From contig CAYORM010000049.1 of assembly GCA_964406375.1 (NCBI GenBank), positions 1 through 20,718 of the forward strand: a stretch of 20,718 nt of DNA. Direction: 5' to 3'. The translations under genes were made by a program, and so were the position numbers. This document shows positions 1 to 8,439 of the stretch, piece by piece (the stretch's first letter is position 1; each line of letters opens with the position of its first letter). The notes under the pieces are model-generated. The model was given only the letters and a program-made list of their open reading frames with translations, made no database searches and was not told the DNA's origin. The stretch is from CAYORM01 sp964406375. Its GTDB lineage: Bacteria; Pseudomonadota; Alphaproteobacteria; DSM-16000; Inquilinaceae.

Positions 1-36
1 TCGCCCGTCGGGGCGAAAAAGCAACGGGCCGCCCGT
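1..36. repeat. Two small inverted repeats sharing a 10-bp direct repeat
   Basis: Positions 1-6 and 11-16 form a perfect 6-bp stem (TCGCCC / GGGCGA) with a GTCG loop. Positions 24-29 and 31-36 form a second palindrome (ACGGGC / GCCCGT). The 10-mer CGCCCGTCGG occurs at 2-11 and again at 30-39. The sequence lies downstream of the cytochrome c gene, which reads leftwards. The A-run at 16-20 is on the wrong side for an intrinsic terminator in either direction, so I call it only a structured 3' region. Confidence 0.35.
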
Positions 37-99
37 CGGCCTGTCCGTGCAGGCGAGGGGCGGCCCGGCTGGGCAGGTGGCAGAGGAGGGGGCGCGGGG

Positions 100-789
100 T
101 CAGCCGCCCAGGGCTTCCTCGCCGACCGGGTCGACGCCAGGGGCTTCCGATGGGCCGGCGGCGGGCGGGGTTGTGTCGTCGGCGCCGGCCGGCTCATCGC
201 CCGACGGGGCCACGACATCCTGCGCCTCGCCGGCGGCCTCGGCCTCGGCCGGGTCGGGCAGCGGCACGGGGTCGCTCGACAGGGTGCGCAGCCAGGCGAT
301 CAGGTTGGCGCGGTCCTGCGGGCTGCGGACACCCGCGAAGCTCATGGTGGTGCCGGGGATGTAGCTGCGCGGCCCGGCGAGGAAGGCGTTCAGCTCCTCA
401 TAACCCCAGACCGCACCCTCGGCATGCTTCTCCCGCATCGCGGCCGAGTAGTTGAAATCGTCCCGATGGCCCATCGGCGCGCCGACGATGTCCCAGTTGT
501 TCGGCCCGACCTTGTTGGCGCCGCCCTCCTCGAAGGTGTGGCAGGCGACACAGGTCGAGGCGACCTGCTGGCCCGCGACCGGATCGGCCTCGGCGAGCAG
601 CGGCGAGACCGGTGGCAGGCCGGAGTCCTCCGCCGAGGTCGCCTCCGGCGAGGCGATCGCGCTCGTGTCGATATGGTAGGTGTTCTCGGCCACCTCCTCG
701 GGGACGATCAGCGCGTCCGCCACGAGGCCGGAGACCATCCCGATGATGCCGGCCAGCAGCACGGCGGCGAAGGCTTTGTTGAATTCCAT
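100..789 (-). CDS. Membrane-anchored class I cytochrome c (CycM/c552-like)
   Basis: This is a 229-residue c-type cytochrome. It probably carries electrons at the periplasmic face of the inner membrane between the bc1 complex and terminal oxidases. An N-terminal hydrophobic segment (about residues 7-29) looks like an uncleaved anchor. The haem site CVACH is at residues 80-84 and the likely distal Met ligand is M149 in GTTM. WGYEELNAFL and the LIAWLRTL helix near residue 163 are typical of the mitochondrial-like/CycM fold. I chose ATG 789 because GAGGTGG lies just upstream and the hydrophobic anchor follows at once; an in-frame ATG at 903 would add an Arg/Pro-rich stretch that does not look like protein. 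Residues from about 172 onward form an acidic Pro/Ala/Glu tail after the haem domain. It is divergent from kdsB, as I recall from other alphaproteobacteria. The electron partners are inference. Confidence 0.9.
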   Translation of the reverse strand: MEFNKAFAAVLLAGIIGMVSGLVADALIVPEEVAENTYHIDTSAIASPEATSAEDSGLPPVSPLLAEADPVAGQQVASTCVACHTFEEGGANKVGPNNWDIVGAPMGHRDDFNYSAAMREKHAEGAVWGYEELNAFLAGPRSYIPGTTMSFAGVRSPQDRANLIAWLRTLSSDPVPLPDPAEAEAAGEAQDVVAPSGDEPAGADDTTPPAAGPSEAPGVDPVGEEALGG

Positions 790-1034
790 GCCGATCCACC
801 TCGATACGCCCGGGGACGCACCCGGGCCGGGGCGCGGCTGTCGGCGGCGGCCGCACCGCGCCAGCCACGCCGGACTTCTAGGGCCCGGGCGGAGGCTCCG
901 CAAGGCCTAGCACCCGACTGCGACGACGCGGCACGGCTTCGCCGCCCGCCGCTTCGCCGGTGGACCCCCTGCAGCCGCCCTGCGGGGCCGGGCGGGGCTT
1001 GACGGCGAAGGCCCGGCGCGGCACGACGCCGAGG

Positions 1035-1829
1035 ATGACCTCCGCCCCGACAGCGCCCGAACCGGCGCCCGATACCGCCGCCCTGCACCCCATCGTGCTG
1101 ATCCCGGCGCGGCTCGCCGCGACCCGGCTGCCGGACAAGCCGCTGGCGGATATCCAGGGCGCACCGATGATCGTCCATGTCTGGCGGCGGGCGATGGAGG
1201 CGGGACTCGGGCCGGTGGTGGTCGCCGCCGGCGATGCCGCGATCGTCGCGGCGGTGGAGGCGGCAGGCGGCCGCGCCGTCCTGACCGATCCCGCCCTGCC
1301 TTCGGGGTCCGACCGCATCGCCGCGGCGCTCGCGACGCTCGACCCGGAGCGCCGCCACGACGTCGTCGTGAACGTCCAGGGCGACCTTCCGACGCTCGAT
1401 CCTGCGATCATCCGCGCCGCCGTCGCGCTGCTCGACGACCCGGCGGTGGATATCGGCACGCTCGCCGCCGTCATCCGGCGCGAGGAGGAACGGCACGATC
1501 CGGCGATCGTCAAGGCGATCGTCGAACGCGAGGAGGGGGCGGCGCGCGGCCGGGCGCTCTACTTCACGCGGGTGACGGCGCCCTCGGGGCCGGGCGACCA
1601 TCTCCACCATATCGGGCTCTACGCCTACCGCCGGACGGCGCTGGAGCGCTTCGTCGCGGCGCCGCCGGCGGCGCTCGAACGCCGCGAGAAGCTCGAGCAG
1701 CTCCGGGCGCTCGCCATGGGCATGCGGATCGATGTCGCGATCGTCGAGACGGTGCCGCTCGGCGTCGACACGCCCGGCGAGCTGGAACGGGCACGGCGGC
1801 TGCTCGCTGCAGCGGGAGGGGCGGCATGA
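1035..1829 (+). CDS. kdsB: 3-deoxy-manno-octulosonate cytidylyltransferase (CMP-Kdo synthetase)
   Basis: KdsB activates Kdo with CTP to CMP-Kdo in the cytoplasm, the step before Kdo transfer to lipid A in LPS synthesis. The nucleotide-binding start IPARLAATRLPDKPLADI (residues 23-40) is the family signature. SGSDRIAAAL, VNVQGDLP, HIGLYAYRR and GVDTPGELERAR follow in the expected order. QGDLP replaces the QGDEP of enterobacterial KdsB, a variant I associate with alphaproteobacteria. From ATG 1035 the protein is 264 residues, slightly over the usual 245-255 because of a Pro/Ala-rich start. GAGG abuts this ATG, which is poor spacing; a GTG at 960 or TTG at 999 are possible but less likely starts. 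The stop overlaps the pheA start (ATGA), so the two genes are probably cotranscribed and translationally coupled. Confidence 0.92.
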   Translation: MTSAPTAPEPAPDTAALHPIVLIPARLAATRLPDKPLADIQGAPMIVHVWRRAMEAGLGPVVVAAGDAAIVAAVEAAGGRAVLTDPALPSGSDRIAAALATLDPERRHDVVVNVQGDLPTLDPAIIRAAVALLDDPAVDIGTLAAVIRREEERHDPAIVKAIVEREEGAARGRALYFTRVTAPSGPGDHLHHIGLYAYRRTALERFVAAPPAALERREKLEQLRALAMGMRIDVAIVETVPLGVDTPGELERARRLLAAAGGAA

Positions 1830-2683
1830 CGCGGCTGATCGCATTCCAGGGCTGGCCGGGGGCGAATTCCGACATCGCCTGCCGCCAGGTCCATCCTGAC
1901 TGGACCTCGCTGCCCTGCCCGTCCTTCGAGGACGTCATCGCCGCGGTGCATGAAGGGCGGGCCGAGCAGGCGATGATCCCGATCGAAAACTCGATCGCCG
2001 GCCGGGTCGCGGACATCCATCACCTGCTGCCCGAATCGGGGCTGCATATCGTCGGCGAGCACTTCTTGCGCATCAGCTACCATCTGGTGGCGCCGCGCGG
2101 CACGCGACTCGAGCAGGTGCGCGAGGTGCACAGCCATGTCCAGTCGCTCGGCCAGTGCCGCGGCTGGCTGCGGGCGCACGGGCTGACCCCGGTGACCCAT
2201 GCCGACAATGCCGGCGCGGCGAAGATGGTGGCCGAACGCGGCGACCCCGCGGTCGCGGCGATCGCCACGCCGCTCGCCGCCCAGCTCTACGGGCTCGACA
2301 GCCTGGCGACCGGCATCGAGGACATGGCGCACAACACGACGCGCTTCCTGCTGATGCAGGCGCAGCCGGAACGGCCGCCGCCCGGTTCCGGGCCGGTGAT
2401 CACCAGCTTCATCTTCGAGGTGCGTTCGGTCCCGGCGGCGCTCTACAAGGCGCTGGGCGGATTCGCCACCAATGGCGTCAACGTCACCAAGCTCGAGAGC
2501 TACATGGTCGGCGGGCGCTTCCAGCAGGCGCAGTTCTATGCCGATGTCGAGGGCCATCCCGACGATCCGCCACTGGCGCGGGCGCTGGAGGAACTCGCCT
2601 TCTTCTCGCGCAACCTCCTGATCCTCGGCGTCTATCCGGCGCATCCCTTCCGCGCCGATCCCGCGCAGCTTCGGGCGGACTGA
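1826..2683 (+). CDS. pheA: Prephenate dehydratase (monofunctional, with ACT domain)
   Basis: The enzyme converts prephenate to phenylpyruvate, the committed step to phenylalanine. It is 285 residues and lacks the chorismate mutase domain of the enterobacterial P-protein. The PDT domain spans about residues 1-180, with FQGWPGANSDIAC at the start, IPIENSIAG in the middle and the catalytic motif NTTRF at residues 170-174 (T172 being the expected catalytic Thr). The C-terminal ACT domain (about 192-275) has PAALYKAL and KLESYMVGG, corresponding to the Phe-binding GALV and ESRP regions, so feedback inhibition by phenylalanine is expected. A strong ribosome site (GGGAGGGG, 1814-1821) lies inside the end of kdsB and supports this start. 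kdsB and pheA have no metabolic link; the pairing is simply conserved. Confidence 0.95.
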   Translation: MTRLIAFQGWPGANSDIACRQVHPDWTSLPCPSFEDVIAAVHEGRAEQAMIPIENSIAGRVADIHHLLPESGLHIVGEHFLRISYHLVAPRGTRLEQVREVHSHVQSLGQCRGWLRAHGLTPVTHADNAGAAKMVAERGDPAVAAIATPLAAQLYGLDSLATGIEDMAHNTTRFLLMQAQPERPPPGSGPVITSFIFEVRSVPAALYKALGGFATNGVNVTKLESYMVGGRFQQAQFYADVEGHPDDPPLARALEELAFFSRNLLILGVYPAHPFRADPAQLRAD

Positions 2684-2697
2684 GCGCCGGGCGGCGC
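2684..2697. terminator. Short hairpin between convergent pheA and tetR
   Basis: GCGCC (2684-2688), loop GGGC, GGCGC (2693-2697) starts directly after the pheA stop, in a 24-nt gap between convergent genes. It could stop transcription from either side, but there is no T-run, so it is not a canonical intrinsic terminator. Confidence 0.3.
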
Positions 2698-2707
2698 GGG
2701 GGCGCAA

Positions 2708-3355
2708 TCAGCCGGCGGCGTCCCAGCCGTCGAGAACCCGATCCATCGCCGCGAAGACCCGACAGCGATCGCTGGGGGTGAGCGGGCAGGCGCGGAAGAG
2801 CTGCAGCATCATCAGCCCTTCGAGCGCCAGCCACAGGATCATCGCGCGGTCGGGATCGGCCGCTTCCGCGCGCAGCGCCTCGACCAGCTCGCGGTTGAAG
2901 GCACGAATCCCGTCGAGCAGCTCCGGATTCTCGGCGATCGCGGCCAGCATCCCGTTCGCCGGGCGGCAATCCTCGTCCTTCGGCGGTGCCTCGCGATGGG
3001 TGGCGACCAGTGCCCGCAGCGTCCGGTGAGCGCCCGTCGGCAAGCTGTCACGGTGCCGCTCCCAGGTCTCCGTGAAGCTCTCTACATGGCGATCGATCAT
3101 CGCCCGCAGCAGATGTTCCTTGCTCGGGAAGTTGTAGAGCAGGCCGCCCTTGCTGATGCCGGTCCGCTCCGCGAGCGCGTCATAGGTGAGGGTGGCGGCG
3201 CCGCCTTCGGCGACCAGCAGCGCCGCCGCGTCGAGGATCCGGTCCCGCGAACTGGGCCGGCCGCGCCTGGCTGGCGAGCCCGGCTCCGCGGGCGAATCGT
3301 CCTGGCGGACCGAGGAGACGGGGGCGGGGGCTGGCTGCGGTGCGCGGGCGGTCAT
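2708..3355 (-). CDS. TetR/AcrR-family regulator, probable repressor of the adjacent RND pump
   Basis: The N-terminal domain is a typical TetR DNA-binding domain. RDRILDAAALLVAEGG (about residues 37-52) is helix 1, and TYDALAERTGISKGGLLYNF (about 58-76) is the helix-turn-helix, followed by PSKEHLL. The C-terminal half is an all-helical ligand/dimerisation domain whose ligand cannot be read from sequence. I use the ATG at 3355 (215 residues). The ATG at 3424 would add 23 residues encoded by what looks like the operator and promoter of the divergent pump; neither start has a clear ribosome site. A disordered Pro/Ala/Ser-rich stretch precedes the HTH. Divergent placement next to an adaptor-pump pair is the classic arrangement for local repression of efflux genes, but that role is inferred. 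Confidence 0.88.
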   Translation of the reverse strand: MTARAPQPAPAPVSSVRQDDSPAEPGSPARRGRPSSRDRILDAAALLVAEGGAATLTYDALAERTGISKGGLLYNFPSKEHLLRAMIDRHVESFTETWERHRDSLPTGAHRTLRALVATHREAPPKDEDCRPANGMLAAIAENPELLDGIRAFNRELVEALRAEAADPDRAMILWLALEGLMMLQLFRACPLTPSDRCRVFAAMDRVLDGWDAAG

Positions 3356-3388
3356 ATCGAGGGACTCGGAGCTCCTGTCACGGCGTGA

Positions 3389-3431
3389 AAACCAGTATGA
3401 CGGCCCCTTGAATGAACCGTCCATCCGGTAT
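3389..3431. promoter_or_regulatory. Candidate TetR operator between tetR and the efflux operon
   Basis: An imperfect inverted repeat pairs 3389-3403 (AAACCAGTATGACGG) with 3417-3431 (CCGTCCATCCGGTAT), 10 of 15 positions matching. Within the right arm ACCG-N6-CGGT (3416-3429) is a tighter palindrome that overlaps the candidate -10 element of the pump promoter. A regulator bound here would block the rightward promoter and sit just upstream of tetR. This is a pattern-based call only. Confidence 0.4.
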
Positions 3432-3434
3432 AGT
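3408..3434 (+). promoter_or_regulatory. Candidate sigma70-type promoter of the efflux operon
   Basis: TTGAAT (3408-3413) and TATAGT (3429-3434) resemble -35 and -10 boxes, with a short 15-nt spacer. They lie about 85 bases upstream of the adaptor start in a locally AT-richer patch. The short spacer would suit a weak or activator-tuned promoter. No experimental support is available. Confidence 0.35.
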
Positions 3435-3518
3435 TAATGCCTCTTTGCTGCGGTGCAACCAAGACCTTTCCGCCACCGGTGCGCCTGACGGTGGGGGTCG
3501 ACGGACGGATGGCGGTGC

Positions 3519-4640
3519 ATGATCAAGCGTTTGCTGATTGCCATTGTGGGCCTCGGGGTCGTCTGCGGCGGCCTCATCTATTTCAATTTCTTCCGCGATC
3601 AGATGATCGAGGAGATGTTCGCGAACATGCCGGTGCAGCCGGTGCCGGTGGAGGCGGTCGCCGTCGAGACGACGCGCTGGACCCCAGGCATCGAAGCGAT
3701 CGGCACGGCATCCGCCGCGATGGGTGTCGACGTAGCGGTCGAGGTCGGCGGGGTGGTTCAATCGATTCCCTTCACCGCCAATGAAGAGGTGCGGAAGGGG
3801 CAGTTGCTGCTGCAGATCGACGATGCGGTGGAGCGCGCCGATCTGCTCGCCGCGGAGGCCGCGGTCGCGCGCGACCAGCAGACTTTCGACCGCACGCTGT
3901 CCTTGTCCGAACGCGGCGTCACCTCCGCCCAGGCGCTGGACGAGGCGATCGCCGCTCTCGAATCGTCGCGCTCGGTCCTGGCCCGGGTGCAGGCGGTGAT
4001 CGACCAGAAGGCGATCGAGGCGCCGTTCGACGGCACGATCGGCATTCCGCGGGTGGAGATCGGCCAATACGTCCAGCCGGGCACGGTCATCGCGACGCTG
4101 CAGAACATCCAGCGGATGAAGGTGGATTTCACGGTGCCCGAGCAGCTCGTCGGCCAGATCTCGCTGGGCCAGCCGGTCAGCGTCGGGGCCGAGCTCGGGG
4201 CGCTGAGCTATGCCGGCCGGATCACCGGTATCGATCCCAAGGTGGATCCGACGAGTCGTCTCGTCTCGGTGCAGGCCGAGCTCGACAATCCGGAAGGCGG
4301 GCTGCGGCCGGGCCAGTTCGTCCGCGTGCGGATCGAGCTGCCGGAGGAGGACGGCATCATCGCGGTCCCGCAGACCGCCGTGGTGACCAGCCTTTATGGC
4401 GACCACGTCTATCTCGTGGTCGAGGAGCAGGGCCAGGGTGGCGCTCCGGTGCTGCGGGCGCGGCAGGCCTTTGTCACGGTGGGCCGGCGCGACCGCGACA
4501 TGGTCGAGATCACCGAGGGGCTGGCGCCGGGCGACATCGTTGTGACAGCGGGTCAGAACCGGCTCGACAACGGGATGCCGGTGACGCTCGCGCCGGCACC
4601 CGGCAGGGATGACGGGATCGTCGCCGAGACGAACGGCTGA
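3519..4640 (+). CDS. RND efflux periplasmic adaptor (membrane fusion protein, MexH/AcrA family)
   Basis: The adaptor links the inner-membrane RND pump to an outer-membrane channel. It is 373 residues, normal for the family. An N-terminal membrane segment (about 4-24) has a Cys at residue 16 but no proper lipobox, so I expect a TM anchor, not a lipoprotein. The first lipoyl half is about 66-101 (VGGVVQSIPFTANEEVRKGQ), a short alpha-hairpin about 102-162, the second lipoyl half about 163-200 (IEAPFDGTIG, then GQYVQPGTVI), followed by beta-barrel and membrane-proximal domains (DPTSRLVSVQAEL, LRPGQFVRVRI). The short hairpin is closer to MexH-type than to AcrA-type adaptors. Only 21 bases separate it from the pump gene, so the two form an operon. 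Substrates cannot be predicted. Confidence 0.93.
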   Translation: MIKRLLIAIVGLGVVCGGLIYFNFFRDQMIEEMFANMPVQPVPVEAVAVETTRWTPGIEAIGTASAAMGVDVAVEVGGVVQSIPFTANEEVRKGQLLLQIDDAVERADLLAAEAAVARDQQTFDRTLSLSERGVTSAQALDEAIAALESSRSVLARVQAVIDQKAIEAPFDGTIGIPRVEIGQYVQPGTVIATLQNIQRMKVDFTVPEQLVGQISLGQPVSVGAELGALSYAGRITGIDPKVDPTSRLVSVQAELDNPEGGLRPGQFVRVRIELPEEDGIIAVPQTAVVTSLYGDHVYLVVEEQGQGGAPVLRARQAFVTVGRRDRDMVEITEGLAPGDIVVTAGQNRLDNGMPVTLAPAPGRDDGIVAETNG

Positions 4641-4661
4641 CGGCCGACCGGGAGTGCGCTG

Positions 4662-7600
4662 ATGCTATCGGAGATCTTCATCCGGCGCCCGGTGCTGGCG
4701 ACGGTGGTGAGCCTGATGATCCTGCTGCTGGGCCTTCAGGGGCTGACGAGCCTGCAGATTCGTCAGTATCCGGAGGTCGAGGAGACGGTCGTCACCGTCA
4801 CCACCTCCTATCCCGGCGCGAGTTCGGAGCTCATCCAGGGCTTCATCACCACGCCGATCGCGCGCGCCGTCGCGAGCACCGAGAATGTCGACTATGTGAC
4901 CAGCTCGTCGACGCTCGGCATGAGCACGGTCACGGTGCAGATGCGCCTTGGCAGTGATCCTGATGCCGCGCTCACCGAGGTGATCTCGAAGGTCCAGCAG
5001 GTCCGCAGCCAGCTACCGAGCGATGCGCTCGATCCGGTGATCCAGAAGGGCACCGGCCAGCAATTCGCGATCATGTATCTCGGCTTCCGCAGTGAGCACA
5101 TGTCGTCGCGGGAGATGACCGAGTATCTGACGCAGGTCATCCAGCCGCGGCTCGCGACCGTCGACGGTGTGGCCGAGGCGCAGATCCTGGGCGGGCAGGA
5201 ATTCGCCATGCGGATCTGGCTCGACCCGCTGCGGATGGCCTCGCGCGGGCTGACCGCGGCCGAGATCGTCGACGCGATCCGCAGCAGCAATTTTCTCGCC
5301 GCCCCCGGCCGGACCGAGAACGAGTTCGTCGCCTATGCGGTGTCGACCGAGACGACGTTGCAGACCCCCGAATCCTTCGGTGCACTGCCGCTGCGCACCG
5401 AGGGGGAGGAGATCGTGCGCCTGCGTGACGTGGCGCGGATCGAGCTCGGCTCGAAGAGCGACGACGTCATCGTTTCCTTCAACGGGGTGACCGGCGTCTT
5501 CGTCGGCATCTTCCCGACCCCCTCGGCCAACCCGCTCGACACCGCCGCCGCGGTAATCGCGGAGCTCCCGTCGATCCAGGACAGCCTGCCGATGGGGATG
5601 ACGGCGGAGGTGCTCTACGATTCGACGGAGTTCATCAGCGCCGCCATCTCGGAGGTGATCAAGACGATCGGCGAAGCCAGCGTGATCGTGATCCTGATCA
5701 TCCTGCTGTTCCTCGGCTCGTTCCGGTCGGTGGTCATCCCGATCATGACGATCCCGCTGTCGCTGATCGGGGTGTGCTTCGTCCTCTACCTGCTGGGCTA
5801 CTCGATCAACACGCTGACGCTGCTCGCGATGGTGCTGGCGATCGGGCTCGTGGTCGACGACGCGATCATCGTCGTCGAGAACATCCACCGGCACATCGAG
5901 GAGGGGCTGACGCCGATCAACGCGGCGATCGTCGGCATGCGCGAGATCTTCAGCGCGGTGGTCGCGATGACGATCACGCTTGCCGCTGTCTTCGCCCCGA
6001 TCGGCTTCACCCAGGGGCTGACGGGCGCGCTGTTCCGGGAATTCGCCTTCACCCTTGCCGGCGCCGTGATCATCTCCGGCATCGTCGCGGTCACGCTGTC
6101 GCCGATGATGTCCTCGCGGCTGCTGCGCTCGCACCATGAGGGCGTCAGCCGGTTTCAGGCCTTCGTCGACCGGCGCTTCGACGGGCTCGCCAACTGGTAT
6201 GGGCGGCGGCTGACCAGCTCGCTCGACTACCGGCCGGTGACGCTGCTGATCGTGGTGGCGCTGCTCGGCACGACGGCCTTCCTGTTCACCAAGACGACCT
6301 CCGAGCTGGCGCCCGAGGAGGATCAGGGGGCGCTGTTCGCGATCGTCAACACCCCGCGCTATGCGACCTCCGAGTACGGCCACCATTACATCGAGCAGTT
6401 CACGGAGCTGATCGGCGAGGTGCCAGAGCTGGAGCAGACGATCTCGATCACCGGCATCGATGGCGGCGGCGGCGGCTTTGCCATCTATCCGCTGGTGCCG
6501 TGGGATCAGCGGGAGCGCAGCCAGCAGGAGATCCAGCAGCAGATCCAGGGTGGCCTGTCGCAGTCGACCGGGGTGCAGGCGCTGGTCTTCTCGCCCCCCT
6601 CATTGCCGGGATCGGGCGGCGGTCTGCCGGTGCAGTACGTCGTGCAGTCGACCGCGTCGCCGGAACGCGTTTTTGAGATCTCCGAGGAGATCCGGCGGCG
6701 CGCGATGGCCTCCGGCCGCTTCATCATCGTGCAGAACTCGATGTCCTTCGACCAGCCGCAGGCGCGCATCGCGATCGACCGCGACCGGGCGGCGGCGCTC
6801 GGCGTGCCCATCGCCGATATCGGCACCACCCTCAACGTGCTGCTCGGTGGCGTGCAGGTCTCGAAGTTCGACCGCGACAACCGCTCCTACGAGATCATCC
6901 CGCAGGCGGAGGAGGGCAACCGCCTCAACCCCGAGGATATGGGCGGCTATTACGTCCGCAGCGTCAGCGGTGAGATGGTGCCCCTCTCGGCACTGATCAG
7001 CGTCAGAACGGTGGCGACGCCGGCGGCGGTGGAGCAGTTCAATCAGCTCAACTCGGCGACGCTCTCTGCCCTGCCGGTGCCTGGCGTCACCAATGACGAG
7101 GCGCTGGCGACCCTCCGCTCGATCGGTGCCAGCGTGATGCCTGCGGGCTTCTTCGAGGAGTTCGCGGGCGAGAGCCGGCTGTCGCTGCAGGAGGGCAACG
7201 CGATCGCCGTCGCCTTCGGCCTCGCCATCATCGTCATCTATCTGGTGCTGGCGGCGCAGTTCGAGAGCTTCCGCGACCCGCTGATCATCCTGATGTCGGT
7301 GCCGCTGTCGATCTTCGGTGCCATCGTGCCGCTCAATCTCGGCCCGCAGTTCGGCTTCACCACGCTGAACATCTACACCGAGGTCGGGATGATCACGCTG
7401 ATTGGGCTGATCACCAAGCACGGCATCCTGATGGTGCAGTTCGCCAACCAGCTCCGCACGACCGGCCTTTCCAAGCGACGGGCGATCGAGGAGGCGGCGC
7501 GGGTGCGGCTGCGGCCGATCCTGATGACCACGGCGGCGATGGTGCTCGGCGTCGTGCCGCTGCTCTACGCCACGGGGGCGGGCGCCGCGGCGCGGTTCTC

Positions 7601-7928
7601 GATCGGGCTGATGATCGCCGCGGGCATGTCGGTCGGCACGCTGTTCACGCTGTTCGTCGTGCCGATGTTCTACACGGTCATCTCGCGCCGCGACCTTCCG
7701 GAGGATCCGGCCACCGCGCCGGCACCGGGCGGGTCCGGCGGCGGCCATGGCGCGCCGCCCCGAACGGGCGATCCCGGACCGGCGGTGGCCGGCCCCGAGC
7801 CGGTCGCTGCCCGACAGGCCGAGGCGGCGAAGCCCGCGGCGGTGCGGCCCGAGACGCCGAAGCCCGAGTCGGCACGGCCGGCCGCGCCGAGGCCGCCCCT
7901 GCCGGCGGCGCACGGCGTGCCGGCCTGA
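4662..7928 (+). CDS. RND multidrug efflux transporter (HAE1 family, MexI-like)
   Basis: This is the inner-membrane proton-driven pump of a tripartite efflux system, 1088 residues with 12 expected TM helices and two large periplasmic loops. MLSEIFIRRPVLATVV is the family N-terminus. The proton-relay Asp pair is D399-D400 in GLVVDDAI on TM4, and the relay Lys is K919 in LITKHGIL on TM10. SYPGASSELIQGFITTPIA and the porter-domain loops resemble Pseudomonas MexI more than AcrB or MexB by memory. GGGAG just before the ATG is a good ribosome site. The core ends near residue 1010 (VISRR); a 78-residue Pro/Ala/Arg/Glu-rich tail follows, longer than in typical pumps and predicted cytoplasmic and disordered. 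No TolC/OprM-type gene follows, so the channel is presumably encoded elsewhere. Confidence 0.95.
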   Translation: MLSEIFIRRPVLATVVSLMILLLGLQGLTSLQIRQYPEVEETVVTVTTSYPGASSELIQGFITTPIARAVASTENVDYVTSSSTLGMSTVTVQMRLGSDPDAALTEVISKVQQVRSQLPSDALDPVIQKGTGQQFAIMYLGFRSEHMSSREMTEYLTQVIQPRLATVDGVAEAQILGGQEFAMRIWLDPLRMASRGLTAAEIVDAIRSSNFLAAPGRTENEFVAYAVSTETTLQTPESFGALPLRTEGEEIVRLRDVARIELGSKSDDVIVSFNGVTGVFVGIFPTPSANPLDTAAAVIAELPSIQDSLPMGMTAEVLYDSTEFISAAISEVIKTIGEASVIVILIILLFLGSFRSVVIPIMTIPLSLIGVCFVLYLLGYSINTLTLLAMVLAIGLVVDDAIIVVENIHRHIEEGLTPINAAIVGMREIFSAVVAMTITLAAVFAPIGFTQGLTGALFREFAFTLAGAVIISGIVAVTLSPMMSSRLLRSHHEGVSRFQAFVDRRFDGLANWYGRRLTSSLDYRPVTLLIVVALLGTTAFLFTKTTSELAPEEDQGALFAIVNTPRYATSEYGHHYIEQFTELIGEVPELEQTISITGIDGGGGGFAIYPLVPWDQRERSQQEIQQQIQGGLSQSTGVQALVFSPPSLPGSGGGLPVQYVVQSTASPERVFEISEEIRRRAMASGRFIIVQNSMSFDQPQARIAIDRDRAAALGVPIADIGTTLNVLLGGVQVSKFDRDNRSYEIIPQAEEGNRLNPEDMGGYYVRSVSGEMVPLSALISVRTVATPAAVEQFNQLNSATLSALPVPGVTNDEALATLRSIGASVMPAGFFEEFAGESRLSLQEGNAIAVAFGLAIIVIYLVLAAQFESFRDPLIILMSVPLSIFGAIVPLNLGPQFGFTTLNIYTEVGMITLIGLITKHGILMVQFANQLRTTGLSKRRAIEEAARVRLRPILMTTAAMVLGVVPLLYATGAGAAARFSIGLMIAAGMSVGTLFTLFVVPMFYTVISRRDLPEDPATAPAPGGSGGGHGAPPRTGDPGPAVAGPEPVAARQAEAAKPAAVRPETPKPESARPAAPRPPLPAAHGVPA

Positions 7929-7957
7929 GCCGCGCCGCCCGCCCGGCGGGTCGACTC

Positions 7958-8389
7958 TCAGGCGGTGCGGCGGATCATCGTGCCGAGGAAGGTCGCGACC
8001 GGCCGCCGCACCCCGCCAGCGATGGCGTAGAGATCGGCGCGCACGACGGACAGCGTGCGCCCGCTGCGCAGCGTCTCGGCGCAGGCTTCGAACCGCTCGC
8101 CTGTGGCGGGGGCGAGCAGGTTCACCTTGAACTCGACGGACAACACGTCCGAATCGGGCGGCATCGCCGAGAGCGCCGCGAAGCCTGCGGCGGCGTCGAG
8201 CAGTGCCGTCACGACGCCGGCATGCAGAAAGCCGTTCTGCTGGCCGAAGCGCCTGTCAAAGGGGGCGGCGATCGTGCAGTGCCCGGCACCGAGCGCCGCG
8301 ATGGTGGCGCCCATCTCCGCGAGGAGCGGGGTGGCGGCGGCGACGGCGTGAACGCGGGCGGCCGCGTCTTCGGAGAGGGCAGAAGGCAT
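7958..8389 (-). CDS. PaaI-family hotdog-fold acyl-CoA thioesterase
   Basis: A 143-residue single hotdog-domain protein of the PaaI/YdiI thioesterase family, which hydrolyses acyl-CoA (often aromatic or medium-chain) in the cytoplasm. The active-site region is QNGFLHAGVVTALLDAAAGF (residues 51-70). N52, the HAG variant (56-58) of the usual HGG, and the catalytic acidic residue D65 are all present. LSVEFKVNLLAPATGERF is the characteristic central strand pair. I start at ATG 8389; an in-frame ATG at 8443 would add a charged leader that overlaps the preceding gene's last bases. It converges with the RND pump gene 29 bases away and probably shares a transcript with the upstream repeat-protein gene and fhs. 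The substrate is not predictable; no phenylacetate genes are nearby. Confidence 0.88.
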   Translation of the reverse strand: MPSALSEDAAARVHAVAAATPLLAEMGATIAALGAGHCTIAAPFDRRFGQQNGFLHAGVVTALLDAAAGFAALSAMPPDSDVLSVEFKVNLLAPATGERFEACAETLRSGRTLSVVRADLYAIAGGVRRPVATFLGTMIRRTA

Positions 8390-8439
8390 GGCGGATCTCG
8401 GCTGGGCCCGCCCCTCCTGGGGCGAAGGGCGGCCGCGGG

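Noticed and set aside
1..20. Hairpin plus A-run as an intrinsic terminator of the cytochrome c gene
   Set aside because: For the leftward transcript the U-run would precede the stem instead of following it, so it does not fit.
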